Below are positions 17,147 through 25,423 of a stretch of DNA of 64,000 nucleotides, piece by piece. Numbering within the stretch: position 1 is the first letter of the stretch; each line of letters opens with the position of its first letter. A program made the position numbers and the translations under genes. The stretch comes from TH-plancto1 sp043777375. GTDB taxonomy: Bacteria; Planctomycetota; Planctomycetia; Planctomycetales; Planctomycetaceae. The notes beneath the pieces are model-generated. The model was not told where the DNA came from. It did not search any database and worked only from the letters and a program-made list of their open reading frames with translations. The DNA lies in the NCBI GenBank assembly GCA_043777375.1, contig JAYWHX010000136.1, positions 45,184-109,183 on the forward strand. The letters run 5' to 3'.

Positions 17147-17167
17147 AGTCGCTTAATCCCGTCCTTC

Positions 17168-17223
17168 TCCTCAGCCGAAAACTCATAGGAGTTTGACGCT
17201 TCGGCCCTGGCTGGCGCTGAGGA
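17168..17223. repeat. Nested palindromic element
   Basis: The outer arms TCCTCAGC (17168-17175) and GCTGAGGA (17216-17223) pair perfectly. Inside is a second perfect hairpin, AAACTC-ATAG-GAGTTT (17179-17194). There is no T-run, so it is more likely an intergenic repeat than a terminator. Confidence 0.5.
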
Positions 17224-17325
17224 CTAGTCGTGGACGGAACGCTGATCGGCATGCCAAAGAGCAAAAGCCTCAGTCGCATGACCTCAACTCATTGCTGGAA
17301 TAACATTGATGGCGCACTTAGAGCA

Positions 17326-17345
17326 TGTGATGTGATGTGATGTGA
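17326..17345 (+). repeat. TGTGA pentanucleotide repeat, four copies
   Basis: Four perfect tandem TGTGA units end 12 bases before the sulfatase ATG, directly upstream of its ribosome-binding site. See the findings for its possible effect. Confidence 0.9.
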
Positions 17346-17357
17346 TCAGGGGGCGGC

Positions 17358-18884
17358 ATGCGACGAATTCTGGTGGTCATCAGTGAGCTTCTGGTTCTGT
17401 GGGGATCGGCGAATCAGGATTTGAGCGCTGCGGAAGAAATGAGATCCCGCCCCAACGTGCTGTTCATCGCCATCGATGACCAGAACGACTGGATCGGCTG
17501 TCTGGGCGGGCATCCATTGGTCAAGACGCCACACATCGATGCCTTGGCGGCGCGGGGAACGCTGTTCACGAATGCTCATTGCCAAGCTCCGCTGTGCAAC
17601 CCGTCGCGGACGAGTTTGATGCTGGGGTTGCGGCCCTCGACGACGGGGATTCATGGGTTGGAGCCGTGGTTTCGGAACGTGCCGGAGTGGCGGGAGCGCG
17701 TGGCCTTGCCGCAGTATTTCGCCGAGCACGGGTACCGCACGCTGAGTACCGGGAAGCTGTATCACTCGGCCCGGCGCGACCCGCCGAATTCGAATTTACC
17801 GCCGGAGTTTCAGGTGTGGGGGCCAGCGGGCGGGGTCGGGACGAATCCTCCGCAGCGACTGGCTCCAGACACACCGGGAAAGCACCCGCTTGTGGATTGG
17901 GGCGTGTGGCCGCTCGACAAGGATGACTCGACCAAGGGGGACACGCTGATCACCGACTGGGCGATCGAGCGGATCAAAGAGCAGGAGGCAGACAGGAATG
18001 TCCGCCCCACTGAGCAGGACCAGCCATACTTCCTCGGCGTCGGGTACTTCCTGCCGCATGTGCCGTGCTATGCGACGCAGCAGTGGTTCGACCTCTACCC
18101 CGATGACGACAGCGTCCTACCCCTCATTCAACCGAGCGACCGGGCCGATACGCCACGCTCCAGCTGGTACTTGCACTGGCAGTTGCCGGAAGTCCGGCTG
18201 AAGTGGCTGCAGCAGCACAACCAGTGGCGGAACATCACGCGTTCGTATCTGGCATGTACCAGTTTTGTGGACAGCCAGATTGGGCGGTTACTCCACACGC
18301 TCGAAGAGACCGGTCAGCAAGACAACACGATCATCGTGCTGTGGAGCGACCACGGCTGGCATCTCGGCGAGAAGGAGATCACCGGCAAGAACACGCTGTG
18401 GGACCGCTCGACCCGCGTGCCGCTGATCTTCGCTGGACCGGGGGTGACACCGGGCCAGAAGTGCCCACGACCCGCCGAGTTGCTCGATATGTATCCGACG
18501 CTGATCGAACTATGCGGGTTGCCGCCTCGCATCGATTTGGAGGGTGTTTCTCTGGCCCCGCAATTGAAAGACGCCACAATCCCGCGCGAGCGTCCGGCGA
18601 TCACCAGCCACAACCAGGGAAACTTCGGCATCCGCACCGAGCAGTGGCGGTACATCCACTACGCCGACGGGGCGGAAGAGCTATACGACATGCAGACCGA
18701 CCCGCACGAGTGGACCAACCTCGCCCCCCTGCGTCGGGACGTGTGTACCGAACTGGCGAAGTCGATCCCGAAGCGCGACGCCGGTCCCGCCCCCGGCAGC
18801 GCCCACCGCATCCTGACGATATACGACAAGCAACCGGTCTGGGAGGGAAAGCCGATCCGACCGGAGCATGAGATCCCGGAGTAA
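17358..18884 (+). CDS. Secreted sulfatase, iduronate-2-sulfatase-like
   Basis: The 508-residue type I sulfatase hydrolyses sulfate esters, probably of sulfated polysaccharides. A signal peptide (LVVISELLVLWGSA) precedes the alkaline-phosphatase-like fold. Metal ligands Asp40 and Asp41 lie in FIAIDDQNDW. The sulfatase signature CNPSRTSLMLG has Cys80, to be converted to formylglycine. Further motifs are GYRTLSTGKLYH, VLWSDHGWHLGEKEI and NTLWDRSTRVPLIF. The arrangement is closest to the iduronate-2-sulfatase group. AGGGGG precedes the ATG by 4 bases. Residues about 210-218 are encoded by a copy of a dispersed intergenic palindrome (see findings), an apparent in-frame insertion. No maturase gene is nearby. 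Confidence 0.93.
   Translation: MRRILVVISELLVLWGSANQDLSAAEEMRSRPNVLFIAIDDQNDWIGCLGGHPLVKTPHIDALAARGTLFTNAHCQAPLCNPSRTSLMLGLRPSTTGIHGLEPWFRNVPEWRERVALPQYFAEHGYRTLSTGKLYHSARRDPPNSNLPPEFQVWGPAGGVGTNPPQRLAPDTPGKHPLVDWGVWPLDKDDSTKGDTLITDWAIERIKEQEADRNVRPTEQDQPYFLGVGYFLPHVPCYATQQWFDLYPDDDSVLPLIQPSDRADTPRSSWYLHWQLPEVRLKWLQQHNQWRNITRSYLACTSFVDSQIGRLLHTLEETGQQDNTIIVLWSDHGWHLGEKEITGKNTLWDRSTRVPLIFAGPGVTPGQKCPRPAELLDMYPTLIELCGLPPRIDLEGVSLAPQLKDATIPRERPAITSHNQGNFGIRTEQWRYIHYADGAEELYDMQTDPHEWTNLAPLRRDVCTELAKSIPKRDAGPAPGSAHRILTIYDKQPVWEGKPIRPEHEIPE
17987..18010. repeat. Dispersed palindrome copy inside the sulfatase
   Basis: This 24-base stretch is 22/24 identical to the intergenic stretch at 44043-44066 (both start ggcagaca and end gccccac). 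Read in reverse each gives the same short peptide, G-[QR]-T-F-L-S-A. Here it is translated on the other strand as part of the sulfatase. Confidence 0.8.
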
Positions 18885-19122
18885 TTAGCCGAGATGCGAG
18901 GATATTGAGTTCAGAGTCAACGGACAGGATTGGTCGCTGTCCTAACGCTGGCCGATCTCCGTAAACTCTATCCTAGTAATCGCTTGCGGCCCACGATGTA
19001 TTGCGATCTCTCTTCGTCGCCGTGCGGTTTGCATTTCCGGCCGCACTCTGCCAAGATACTTGGCTTCCGCAATTCAGGTCGGCTGCGCTCCTACGGGGGC
19101 GCGCCCAGTGAGGATGAGTGCC

Positions 19123-19392
19123 ATGGCACACAAAAAGGGACAGGGCTCGACCCGTAACGGTCGCGACTCCAACGCACAATCACGTGGTGTCAAGAAGTAC
19201 GGCGGCGAGCTGGTCATCTCTGGCAACATCATCATTCGTCAGTGCGGCACCAAGTGGCGTCCTGGCAAGAATGTTGGCATGGGCAAGGACTACACAATCT
19301 TCTCCGTGATCCAAGGACATGTCTTCTTCGATCAGGAAGGCCGTCGTGTGAACGTCGTGCCGATGGCTGCCGAAGTCGTAGCAGCGAACTAG
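19123..19392 (+). CDS. rpmA: 50S ribosomal protein L27
   Basis: The 89-residue L27 reaches into the ribosomal peptidyl transferase centre. The conserved N-terminus MAHKKGQGSTRNGRDSNAQ and the core GVKKYGGELVISGNIIIRQ with GTKWRPGKNVGMGKD match the family. ATG 19123 is chosen because GAGG lies nine bases upstream and the family starts MAHKK; the in-frame ATG at 19114 would leave no spacing. The usual rplU (L21) partner is not upstream. A strong terminator follows, so it is a single-gene unit. Confidence 0.97.
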   Translation: MAHKKGQGSTRNGRDSNAQSRGVKKYGGELVISGNIIIRQCGTKWRPGKNVGMGKDYTIFSVIQGHVFFDQEGRRVNVVPMAAEVVAAN

Positions 19393-19419
19393 TTTCTCCG
19401 AGTGATTATCGAACAACGA

Positions 19420-19458
19420 CAAGACACCTGTGATTGAATCACAGGTGTCTTGTTTTTT
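19420..19458 (+). terminator. Intrinsic terminator after rpmA
   Basis: A perfect 15-bp stem (19420-19434 with 19438-19452) with a 3-base loop is followed directly by six T. It is the strongest terminator in the window. Confidence 0.92.
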
Positions 19459-19522
19459 GCCAACGACCGGTTGTGCAATGCATTCCTCGTCACCCCGTCG
19501 AGAGGTCGGGGAACATTCCGTT

Positions 19523-20464
19523 TTACCTCGGGACCGGGATGCGGTCCACGATTTGTTGCAGGACGGCTTGAGCCCGCTTGCGTTGCCCCTCGCGCAACAC
19601 TCCCGCACAGACGACCCGGTGGGCGAGAACGGGCAGCATCATCTGCTTCACATCATCCGGGATGACGTAGTCGCGGCCCTCGACAAAGGCATGGCTTTGG
19701 ACGGCACGCGAGAACGTAATCGCTCCGCGTGTGCTGACACCGACCGTCAGCTCGTTATTGGCTCGCGAGCGGTGAACGATCTCCAGAATGTAATCGCTGA
19801 TTGAATCATCCATGCGGACTTCTCGCACAGCGGCCTGCAGTGCGAGAACTTGTTCGATAGTGATGACCGGTTTCAGGCGATCAACCGGTTCCCCCAGTCG
19901 GTGCGAAGTCAGGACGGCCTTCTCGGCGGCTTTGTCCGGATAGCCGATATCCATGCAGATCATGAACCGGTCGAGCTGATTTTCGGGGAGCGGATAAGTC
20001 CCCTCGAACTCATAGGGGTTCTGCGTGGCCAGCACGAAAAACGGGCGATCGAGCGGATAGGTCTTTCCCTCGATGGAGATCTGCCGCTCCATCATCGCTT
20101 CGAGCAGGGCGCTTTGCGTCCGCGGCGTGGTGCGGTTGATTTCGTCGGCCAGCAGCACTTGCGTGAAGATCGGGCCGGGCCGGAACTCGAACTCCCCTTT
20201 GTTCGGCAGGAACACACTGCCTCCCAGAATGTCGCTGGGCAGCATGTCGGGCGTAAATTGCAGCCGCGTGAACTTGCAGCCCAGGCTGAAGGCCAGGGCC
20301 TTCGAAAGCGAGGTCTTGCCCACCCCGGGAGCATCCTCGATCAGCAGATGTCCCTCGGCCAAGAGGGCGACCAGAGCGAGCCGGATGGCTGATTTCTTGC
20401 CGAGGATCGCCTGTGCGACGTTGTCCTCCAGCTTTTGAACCAACGCGTGCAGTGGTGACGGCAA
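19523..20464 (-). CDS. MoxR-type AAA+ ATPase
   Basis: The 313-residue MoxR ATPase is a chaperone-like AAA+ protein that remodels or activates partner enzymes and often works with DUF58/VWA proteins. Walker A is LLIEDAPGVGKTSLSKALAF, Walker B is VLLADEINRTTPRTQSALLE, and the sensor region is VLATQNPYEFEGTYPLPENQ followed by LDRFMI. The only start in frame is TTG at 20464, three bases after GGGAGAGG; no in-frame ATG or GTG precedes it. No DUF58 or von Willebrand factor A gene follows, so its partner is elsewhere or the gene is solitary here. Confidence 0.93.
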   Translation of the reverse strand: MPSPLHALVQKLEDNVAQAILGKKSAIRLALVALLAEGHLLIEDAPGVGKTSLSKALAFSLGCKFTRLQFTPDMLPSDILGGSVFLPNKGEFEFRPGPIFTQVLLADEINRTTPRTQSALLEAMMERQISIEGKTYPLDRPFFVLATQNPYEFEGTYPLPENQLDRFMICMDIGYPDKAAEKAVLTSHRLGEPVDRLKPVITIEQVLALQAAVREVRMDDSISDYILEIVHRSRANNELTVGVSTRGAITFSRAVQSHAFVEGRDYVIPDDVKQMMLPVLAHRVVCAGVLREGQRKRAQAVLQQIVDRIPVPR

Positions 20465-20749
20465 GGGCCTCTCCCAAAGGGGTCAATCGATGTGGATGAA
20501 ACAAGCGTCAGAGGGCCAAATGATCTCTCGCCCCGGAAGAGCTGCAGGATCATAGCGAGTCACAGCTCAACCACCGAACCCAGCGGTCGGCTTGAGGAAT
20601 TCTGTGTGAATTCCGTTCTCTGCGGCTGTATCGGTCGGTCGTCGGTCGCTGGTCCCAGAGAAGTCCGGGGCAGAGTCTCGACGATATCGAGGCTATCACC
20701 CTGACTCACCCACTCTGATTTGCACCCCAAACAGCACGCTTCAAAACCT

Positions 20750-21037
20750 ATGTTGGATACAACCGCCACCATCCCCACGCTCGACGCTCTACGGCAGTAT
20801 GTGCATGCACAACTGTGCGCCAAGGAGAGCCTGTTGGAAGACCAGTTCCAAACCCACGAAGACTCCCTCATGAAGCGGGGACAGGTTTGCGGGCGGCAGT
20901 TCCAGCTGCATGGCCCGCGGAGCATTCGGCTGGGAGCGATTTGGGCCAGCGATCAGAACTTGATCTATTTCTATGACACACAAGGGGAACGGTATCTGAA
21001 GGTGCGTCTCACAGCTTCAATTGCCGATGCGGCGTAG
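20750..21037 (+). CDS. Small conserved-looking protein, unknown
   Basis: The 95-residue protein is helical in its first half (LDALRQYVHAQLCAKESLLED) and beta-rich in the second (RQFQLHGPRSIRLGAIWAS, LIYFYDTQGERYLKVRL). It has no signal peptide. ATG 20750 is preferred over a TTG at 20720. I do not recognise a family. The ordered pattern and the absence of low complexity argue that it is a real gene. Confidence 0.6.
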   Translation: MLDTTATIPTLDALRQYVHAQLCAKESLLEDQFQTHEDSLMKRGQVCGRQFQLHGPRSIRLGAIWASDQNLIYFYDTQGERYLKVRLTASIADAA

Positions 21038-21393
21038 TCAATTCGATACCATCCGGACGAGCGGATTTGAGAACTGCTCTTTCTGCGAAATTCTTTCACA
21101 TGGTAGAAATGCCAGTTCGGTTGAGGTCTTCGATCTCAGCTGAAGTGGAACCGGTCCATCCGTCGAAGAATGGACACAGGAGCGGCGAATCTGTCGATGG
21201 GCTGGGAGAGATCTCCTCGTCATCCGCAAAATCTGCCGCTCGAGTGATCGCTCAAGTCTGGACCGACTGGAGCGGAATCGTACAAGGCATCGTAATGAGT
21301 GCGGTGCCCGTGGTCCGCACTTTGGATGACCGAGCCGATTGTTCCCTCGGAACAGCGAATTCGGGAACCCCCACTTTGGCATGAGGCCAGCCC
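21038..21393. other. Intergenic, no supportable feature
   Basis: These 356 bases precede the LpoB-like gene. An open frame across them has no start context, no homology and atypical composition, so I leave it out. The lipoprotein promoter should lie here, but no clear -35/-10 pair stands out. Confidence 0.5.
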
Positions 21394-22062
21394 ATGTTGC
21401 GTCGCAGTTTTCTGATTCAATCTGCCGTTCTTCCTGCCCTGATCGCTGCTGTGACAGCTGCGGGTTGTCGCGGCAAGCAAGTGGCCCATGTCCTGAAAGA
21501 CGATGATAAGGACATGGTCGGCAGCCACACAGCTGGTGCAGAGACCTGGAAGCCATTGGTCGAGCAGTCGGTTGGACAATTGCTGGCCCGTCAATGCTCC
21601 GAGATTCATCCCGCCTCGATGGCTGATGGGGCCGATCTCGAAAAGAAGCGAGTCTGCTTCATGGGCATCGAAAACAAGAGCGCCGAAGAACTCTTCGATA
21701 GCCGCGAACAAATCTACGATCACATCGACACGCTGATCAGCCAGTCCGAGCAGTTCCAGCTGGTCAATAAGCGGTTCGTCGAAGCCGGTCTGGACGAGTG
21801 CCGCCTGAAGCCGAACCAGCTGTTCGTTCCCGCGAACCTGCGGATGTTTAGTGAGGCGATGGAGCAGTCGAACCAGCCGATTCACTACTTGTTATTCGCC
21901 AAGATCACGTCACTGTCCACGCAGAGCAACGGCGACTCCCAGCGGGATTACCAGCTGAAACTCGAGCTGATCGACACCAGCACGGGGGAATCGGACTCCG
22001 AATCCGCCTCGATCAGCAAGGGATATCACAAGTCGAAGCTGTCGAAGCTCAAGCACTACTAG
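21394..22062 (+). CDS. LpoB-like outer membrane lipoprotein
   Basis: The 222-residue lipoprotein has signal FLIQSAVLPALIAAVTAAGC (lipobox TAAGC, Cys25). It resembles the LpoB/penicillin-binding protein activator family: VCFMGIENKSAEELFDSREQ for the conserved 'NxT.E.ID...I...I' strand-helix, then ...HIDTLISQSEQFQLVNKRFV and further on IHYLLFAKITSLSTQ. In E. coli LpoB reaches through the periplasm to activate PBP1b. It lacks LpoB's very long linker. It lies upstream of a COG3014-like lipoprotein gene on the same strand, a pairing seen in other bacteria. The spacer between them holds a repeat. Confidence 0.72.
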   Translation: MLRRSFLIQSAVLPALIAAVTAAGCRGKQVAHVLKDDDKDMVGSHTAGAETWKPLVEQSVGQLLARQCSEIHPASMADGADLEKKRVCFMGIENKSAEELFDSREQIYDHIDTLISQSEQFQLVNKRFVEAGLDECRLKPNQLFVPANLRMFSEAMEQSNQPIHYLLFAKITSLSTQSNGDSQRDYQLKLELIDTSTGESDSESASISKGYHKSKLSKLKHY

Positions 22063-22103
22063 AGGCTTGTCTGGACTTGAAGTCAGGGTTGTCGTTTCTA
22101 GGT

Positions 22104-22177
22104 GGGCGAGTCTCCTGCCGAGCCGCTCGCAAGAATGCAGGTTGTCCCTGGCTCGCGGCTCAGCAGGAGCTTCGCCC
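22104..22177. repeat. 74-bp palindromic element, copy 1
   Basis: The terminal arms at 22104-22123 and 22158-22177 are imperfect inverted repeats (left arm GGGCGAGTCTCCTGCCGAGC). A second copy of identical length lies in the opposite sense at 40567-40640. It is the spacer between the two lipoprotein genes. Confidence 0.85.
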
Positions 22178-22233
22178 TCCCAACCGAGTCCTTCCAACCT
22201 CACCCATTCAATGTCTGTCGTCAAATCAGACCT

Positions 22234-23637
22234 ATGCGTCGACCTTCTTCACCTACGCACGACTCCCTGCGACAGCGGCTCATCCCCGGTCTGCTGTGGG
22301 GAATGTGTGTGGCGACGCTCGTCGGGTTGAGTGGGTGTGCGTCGCATGTCGATCGCGTGGTGTCAGTCCGCAACGAGTTCTACTCGGGCCAACTGGATTC
22401 CGCGCGGACTCATACTCAGGCACTACGAGACAAGCACAAGGCCGACGAAGATGTGTTCGATCTGGATCGGGCGATGATTGAGCTGTGTGCGGGTCACCCG
22501 AAAGAAGCTGAGCGGCTGTTGCGGCATGTGCGGGACGATTTCGACAAGTACGAAGAGAAGTCGGCGAAGGAAATCGCCACTTCGATGCTGACGGATGACA
22601 CGAAGATTTCCTATGCCGGTGAGGACCACGAAAAGGTTCTGATTCGAACGTTCCTCGCCCTGTCGAATCTCATGGGCGAAGGCGGCGATGCCCAGGCCTA
22701 TGCCCTGCAAATCGGGGTCAAGCAACAGGAGTTGCTGGAGAAATCGCAGAAGAAGCTGGAGGAGCACACTCCGGAAGGAGAGCCCCTGCCCGTCGTTCCC
22801 GAGTTGCCGCAGGTCGCTCTGGGGCCGTACGTCCGGGCGATGCTGAATGAGGAGTCAGCTCTCGACGCGGAAGAAGTGGTACGGGCTCGCGAGATGGTCG
22901 TGTCGTATGTCCCGGGCTTTCGCGACGGGGAACAGGACCTCGAAAGGGCCCGGGAAGATGCATCCTGTGCGGCGGATCATGGAGTCATTTATCTCTTCAC
23001 GATGGTCGGTCGTGGGCCGATCAAGGAAGTGTCCGAAGACATCCCGACCCAGGTCTCTCTGCTGATTGCTGATACGATTATCAGTGCTCTCGGGAAACAG
23101 ACGCTGCCCCCGACCATTGCTCCGGTGAAGGTCGCTAAAGTCGTCCGCCGACCGAACCGGATTCAGTCAGTCCAGGCCGAGATTGATGGGGGTCAGGTGG
23201 GCACTACCGCCACGCTGGTCGATGTCGGCGAGCTGGCCGAGGCTCATTACAAGGCTCGCTACAACGAGGTTCTAGCGATGGCAGTCGCCCGCCGTACCAT
23301 TAAAAAGGGTGCTGTCTATCTCGCGAAAGAACAGATGCAGGCGGAGTCGAATCCCGTCGTTGATATCGCACTGACTCTCGGAGGAATCGCGTGGGAGTTC
23401 AGCGAAGCGGCAGACACCCGCTGCTGGGGCCTGCTGCCCGAGACGATCCAAGTCCTGCGAATCGAAGCGCCGGTCGGCACCCGCACTTTGAAACTCCTAG
23501 CCGCTGATGCACGCGGAGTGTACGGTGTCCCGGAGACTGTCGCCGTCGAAGTGTATGATCAACGCAATACGTACGTCCTGGCCAACTTCCCTGATAGTCA
23601 GCTCGTCGGCAAGGTGCTGGTCAGCGGGCAGGAATAG
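22234..23637 (+). CDS. COG3014-like lipoprotein
   Basis: The 467-residue lipoprotein has signal LWGMCVATLVGLSGC (lipobox LSGC, Cys about 35) and a helical TPR-like N-terminal half that tracks items such as FYSGQLDSARTHTQALRDK and MIELCAGHPKEAERLLRHVR. The C-terminal half is beta-rich (APVGTRTLKLLAAD). The sequence matches my recollection of the uncharacterised COG3014 family, which often neighbours LpoB-like genes. ATG 22234 gives a proper signal; an upstream start (22102) would be translated from the repeat and is rejected. Together with LpoB-like it may act in outer envelope assembly. Confidence 0.72.
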   Translation: MRRPSSPTHDSLRQRLIPGLLWGMCVATLVGLSGCASHVDRVVSVRNEFYSGQLDSARTHTQALRDKHKADEDVFDLDRAMIELCAGHPKEAERLLRHVRDDFDKYEEKSAKEIATSMLTDDTKISYAGEDHEKVLIRTFLALSNLMGEGGDAQAYALQIGVKQQELLEKSQKKLEEHTPEGEPLPVVPELPQVALGPYVRAMLNEESALDAEEVVRAREMVVSYVPGFRDGEQDLERAREDASCAADHGVIYLFTMVGRGPIKEVSEDIPTQVSLLIADTIISALGKQTLPPTIAPVKVAKVVRRPNRIQSVQAEIDGGQVGTTATLVDVGELAEAHYKARYNEVLAMAVARRTIKKGAVYLAKEQMQAESNPVVDIALTLGGIAWEFSEAADTRCWGLLPETIQVLRIEAPVGTRTLKLLAADARGVYGVPETVAVEVYDQRNTYVLANFPDSQLVGKVLVSGQE

Positions 23638-23647
23638 CTTGCTCTGT

Positions 23648-23667
23648 GGCAAGGCCCTTGCCTTTTT
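23648..23667 (+). terminator. Intrinsic terminator after the COG3014-like gene
   Basis: A 6-bp stem, GGCAAG (23648-23653) with CTTGCC (23657-23662), is followed by five T. Confidence 0.6.
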
Positions 23668-23674
23668 CAACGTC

Positions 23675-23694
23675 GCGTGGGCTTTAGCCCACGC
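23675..23694. repeat. Perfect 20-bp palindrome, copy 1
   Basis: GCGTGGGCTTTAGCCCACGC has 8-bp arms around TTTA. Two more copies are at 26009-26026 and 26049-26068. Confidence 0.9.
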
Positions 23695-23722
23695 CACTTA
23701 TTCCCTCTTAAAAAGGCGACAG

Positions 23723-25363
23723 TCACCGAGTTCCGCTCGACGCCTGAACTCCAAAGATCGGTCCCAGTAACCACAGTGTCATCAGCGACACAAACACAAT
23801 CCCCACCAGATCCAGAAACAGCCCATACTTCATCATTGAACGCACCGGCACGCGACCTGTTCCGATTACGATGGCATTCGGCGGCGTTCCGACCGGCATC
23901 ATAAACCCGCAACTCGCTGAGATCGTGGCAGGGATCAGCAGGAGTCGCGGATCGATCTTCAGCGCGACAGCGGTCGCTCCGAGAACTGGCAAGACTGTAT
24001 TGGCGGTGGCGACATTTGAGGTGAACTCGGTCATCACGGTCAGCAGCGCACACGTCCCGAACACCAGCAGCCAGATCGGGGCTCCCTGCATCTGTTCCGC
24101 AAACATCTGACCGATCCACTCGGACAGCTTCGTCTCCTTGAAGGCATCGGCCATGGCGAACCCTCCACCGAACAGCAGCAGTATGCCCCACGGGATCTTC
24201 TTCTCGGCTTGATCCCAATTAATGAGTCGTGGGACGGAGCCATCGGGCTGGCGATCACCCGGAAGCATGAACGCCACCAACGCCATGGTGATCGCCACGG
24301 TCGACTCATTCATCAGCTTAGAAATATCGGTGGCCTCGACGCCACAGCGGAGCAGTATGGCCTCGAACATCTGGGGCCAACTGGGAATCGTGGCGAACCA
24401 AAGTTCAAAGGGTTGATCGAGTACCCACAATGTCGCCGTCATCAGGAAGACAATCAGGATATTCCGCTCGCCGGACCGCATGGGGCCGAGTTCCTTCAGA
24501 CGCTCACGAAAGAACTCGCGACCGACCCGCTCGATCCCCGGCAGGACCGGCAGCCGCCAGGTCATCGCGAACCCGACAGCTGCCAGCATCATCAGGCTGA
24601 GTGGAACGCACAGCAGCATCCAGTGGGCGGATGAGATCGGTGCGTAACCCTGTGGAACGAACTCCGCCTCCCAATAGCGCCGCAAGACCGGGTTCGTCGG
24701 CGTGCCGACCATTGTCGCAAATCCACCACAGCTGGCCGCGTAGGCAATGCCCAGCAGCACCGCGATCGACAATGGCTTCAGCCCCTCATCAACATTGCTG
24801 CGCGTGGCCTCTCCCGTCGCGGCCAGTGACTCCGCGAGTGTGTCCAGGAGCGCCAGCGCGATCGGCAGCATCAGCAGCGTCGTGGCGGTGTTGCTGATCC
24901 ACATCGAGATCAGCGCCGTTGCCAGCAGGAACCCAAACACGATCTGCCTCGGCTGGCTGCCAATGCGGCTGATGATGTGCAGAGAAATGCGGCGATGCAG
25001 CCCCTGCCTCTCAATTGCCAGCGCAATGATGAACCCGCCCAGGTACAGAAACACGTTCGAGTCCGCATACGCCAGACAGACTTTCTTGGCTCCCATAATC
25101 CCCAGCAATGGGTACAACGCCAGCGGAATCAAACTGACCGCTGGGATATTGTCCGGCAACGCGATCCACAGAATCGCCATCACCACCGACACCGCAGCTG
25201 TGCGCTGCGCGGTGACTTGCAGTCCGTCGGGCGTGGGCAGGAGCATCAGCACCGCGCCGATCAAGATCGCGGCCAGAGTGGCCCAAGTGGCTGCGGAGAT
25301 CCGGTTCACAGAGGGCTCTCGGTTTGAGGTTCTGGTGTTGCGGTGGAGCGTAGCAGAATTCAT
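23723..25363 (-). CDS. DASS/SLC13 family sodium:dicarboxylate or sulfate symporter
   Basis: The 546-residue, about 11-helix membrane transporter imports di- or tricarboxylates or sulfate with sodium. The family's two inverted repeats are visible. The first carries SNTATTLLMLPIALALL and MVGTPTNPVL; the second carries TSNVATANTVLPVLGATA and MPVGTPPNAIVIG. These SNT and TPxN motifs form the sodium/substrate sites. ATG at 25363 is chosen; a GTG at 25390 with GGGAG three bases upstream is an alternative. A negatively charged substrate is likely, but the exact ion cannot be read from sequence. The palindromic repeat at 23675-23694 lies just beyond its stop. Confidence 0.9.
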   Translation of the reverse strand: MNSATLHRNTRTSNREPSVNRISAATWATLAAILIGAVLMLLPTPDGLQVTAQRTAAVSVVMAILWIALPDNIPAVSLIPLALYPLLGIMGAKKVCLAYADSNVFLYLGGFIIALAIERQGLHRRISLHIISRIGSQPRQIVFGFLLATALISMWISNTATTLLMLPIALALLDTLAESLAATGEATRSNVDEGLKPLSIAVLLGIAYAASCGGFATMVGTPTNPVLRRYWEAEFVPQGYAPISSAHWMLLCVPLSLMMLAAVGFAMTWRLPVLPGIERVGREFFRERLKELGPMRSGERNILIVFLMTATLWVLDQPFELWFATIPSWPQMFEAILLRCGVEATDISKLMNESTVAITMALVAFMLPGDRQPDGSVPRLINWDQAEKKIPWGILLLFGGGFAMADAFKETKLSEWIGQMFAEQMQGAPIWLLVFGTCALLTVMTEFTSNVATANTVLPVLGATAVALKIDPRLLLIPATISASCGFMMPVGTPPNAIVIGTGRVPVRSMMKYGLFLDLVGIVFVSLMTLWLLGPIFGVQASSGTR

Positions 25364-25423
25364 AAGAATTCTGGCGTCCCGCACATTCACCGGCTCCCAC
25401 CGTACGAAAAAAGCGGTGAGGCT

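Noticed and set aside
22102..22233. Upstream extension of the COG3014-like gene
   Set aside because: Those codons fall in the palindromic element and its flank; the signal peptide and lipobox begin properly at ATG 22234.
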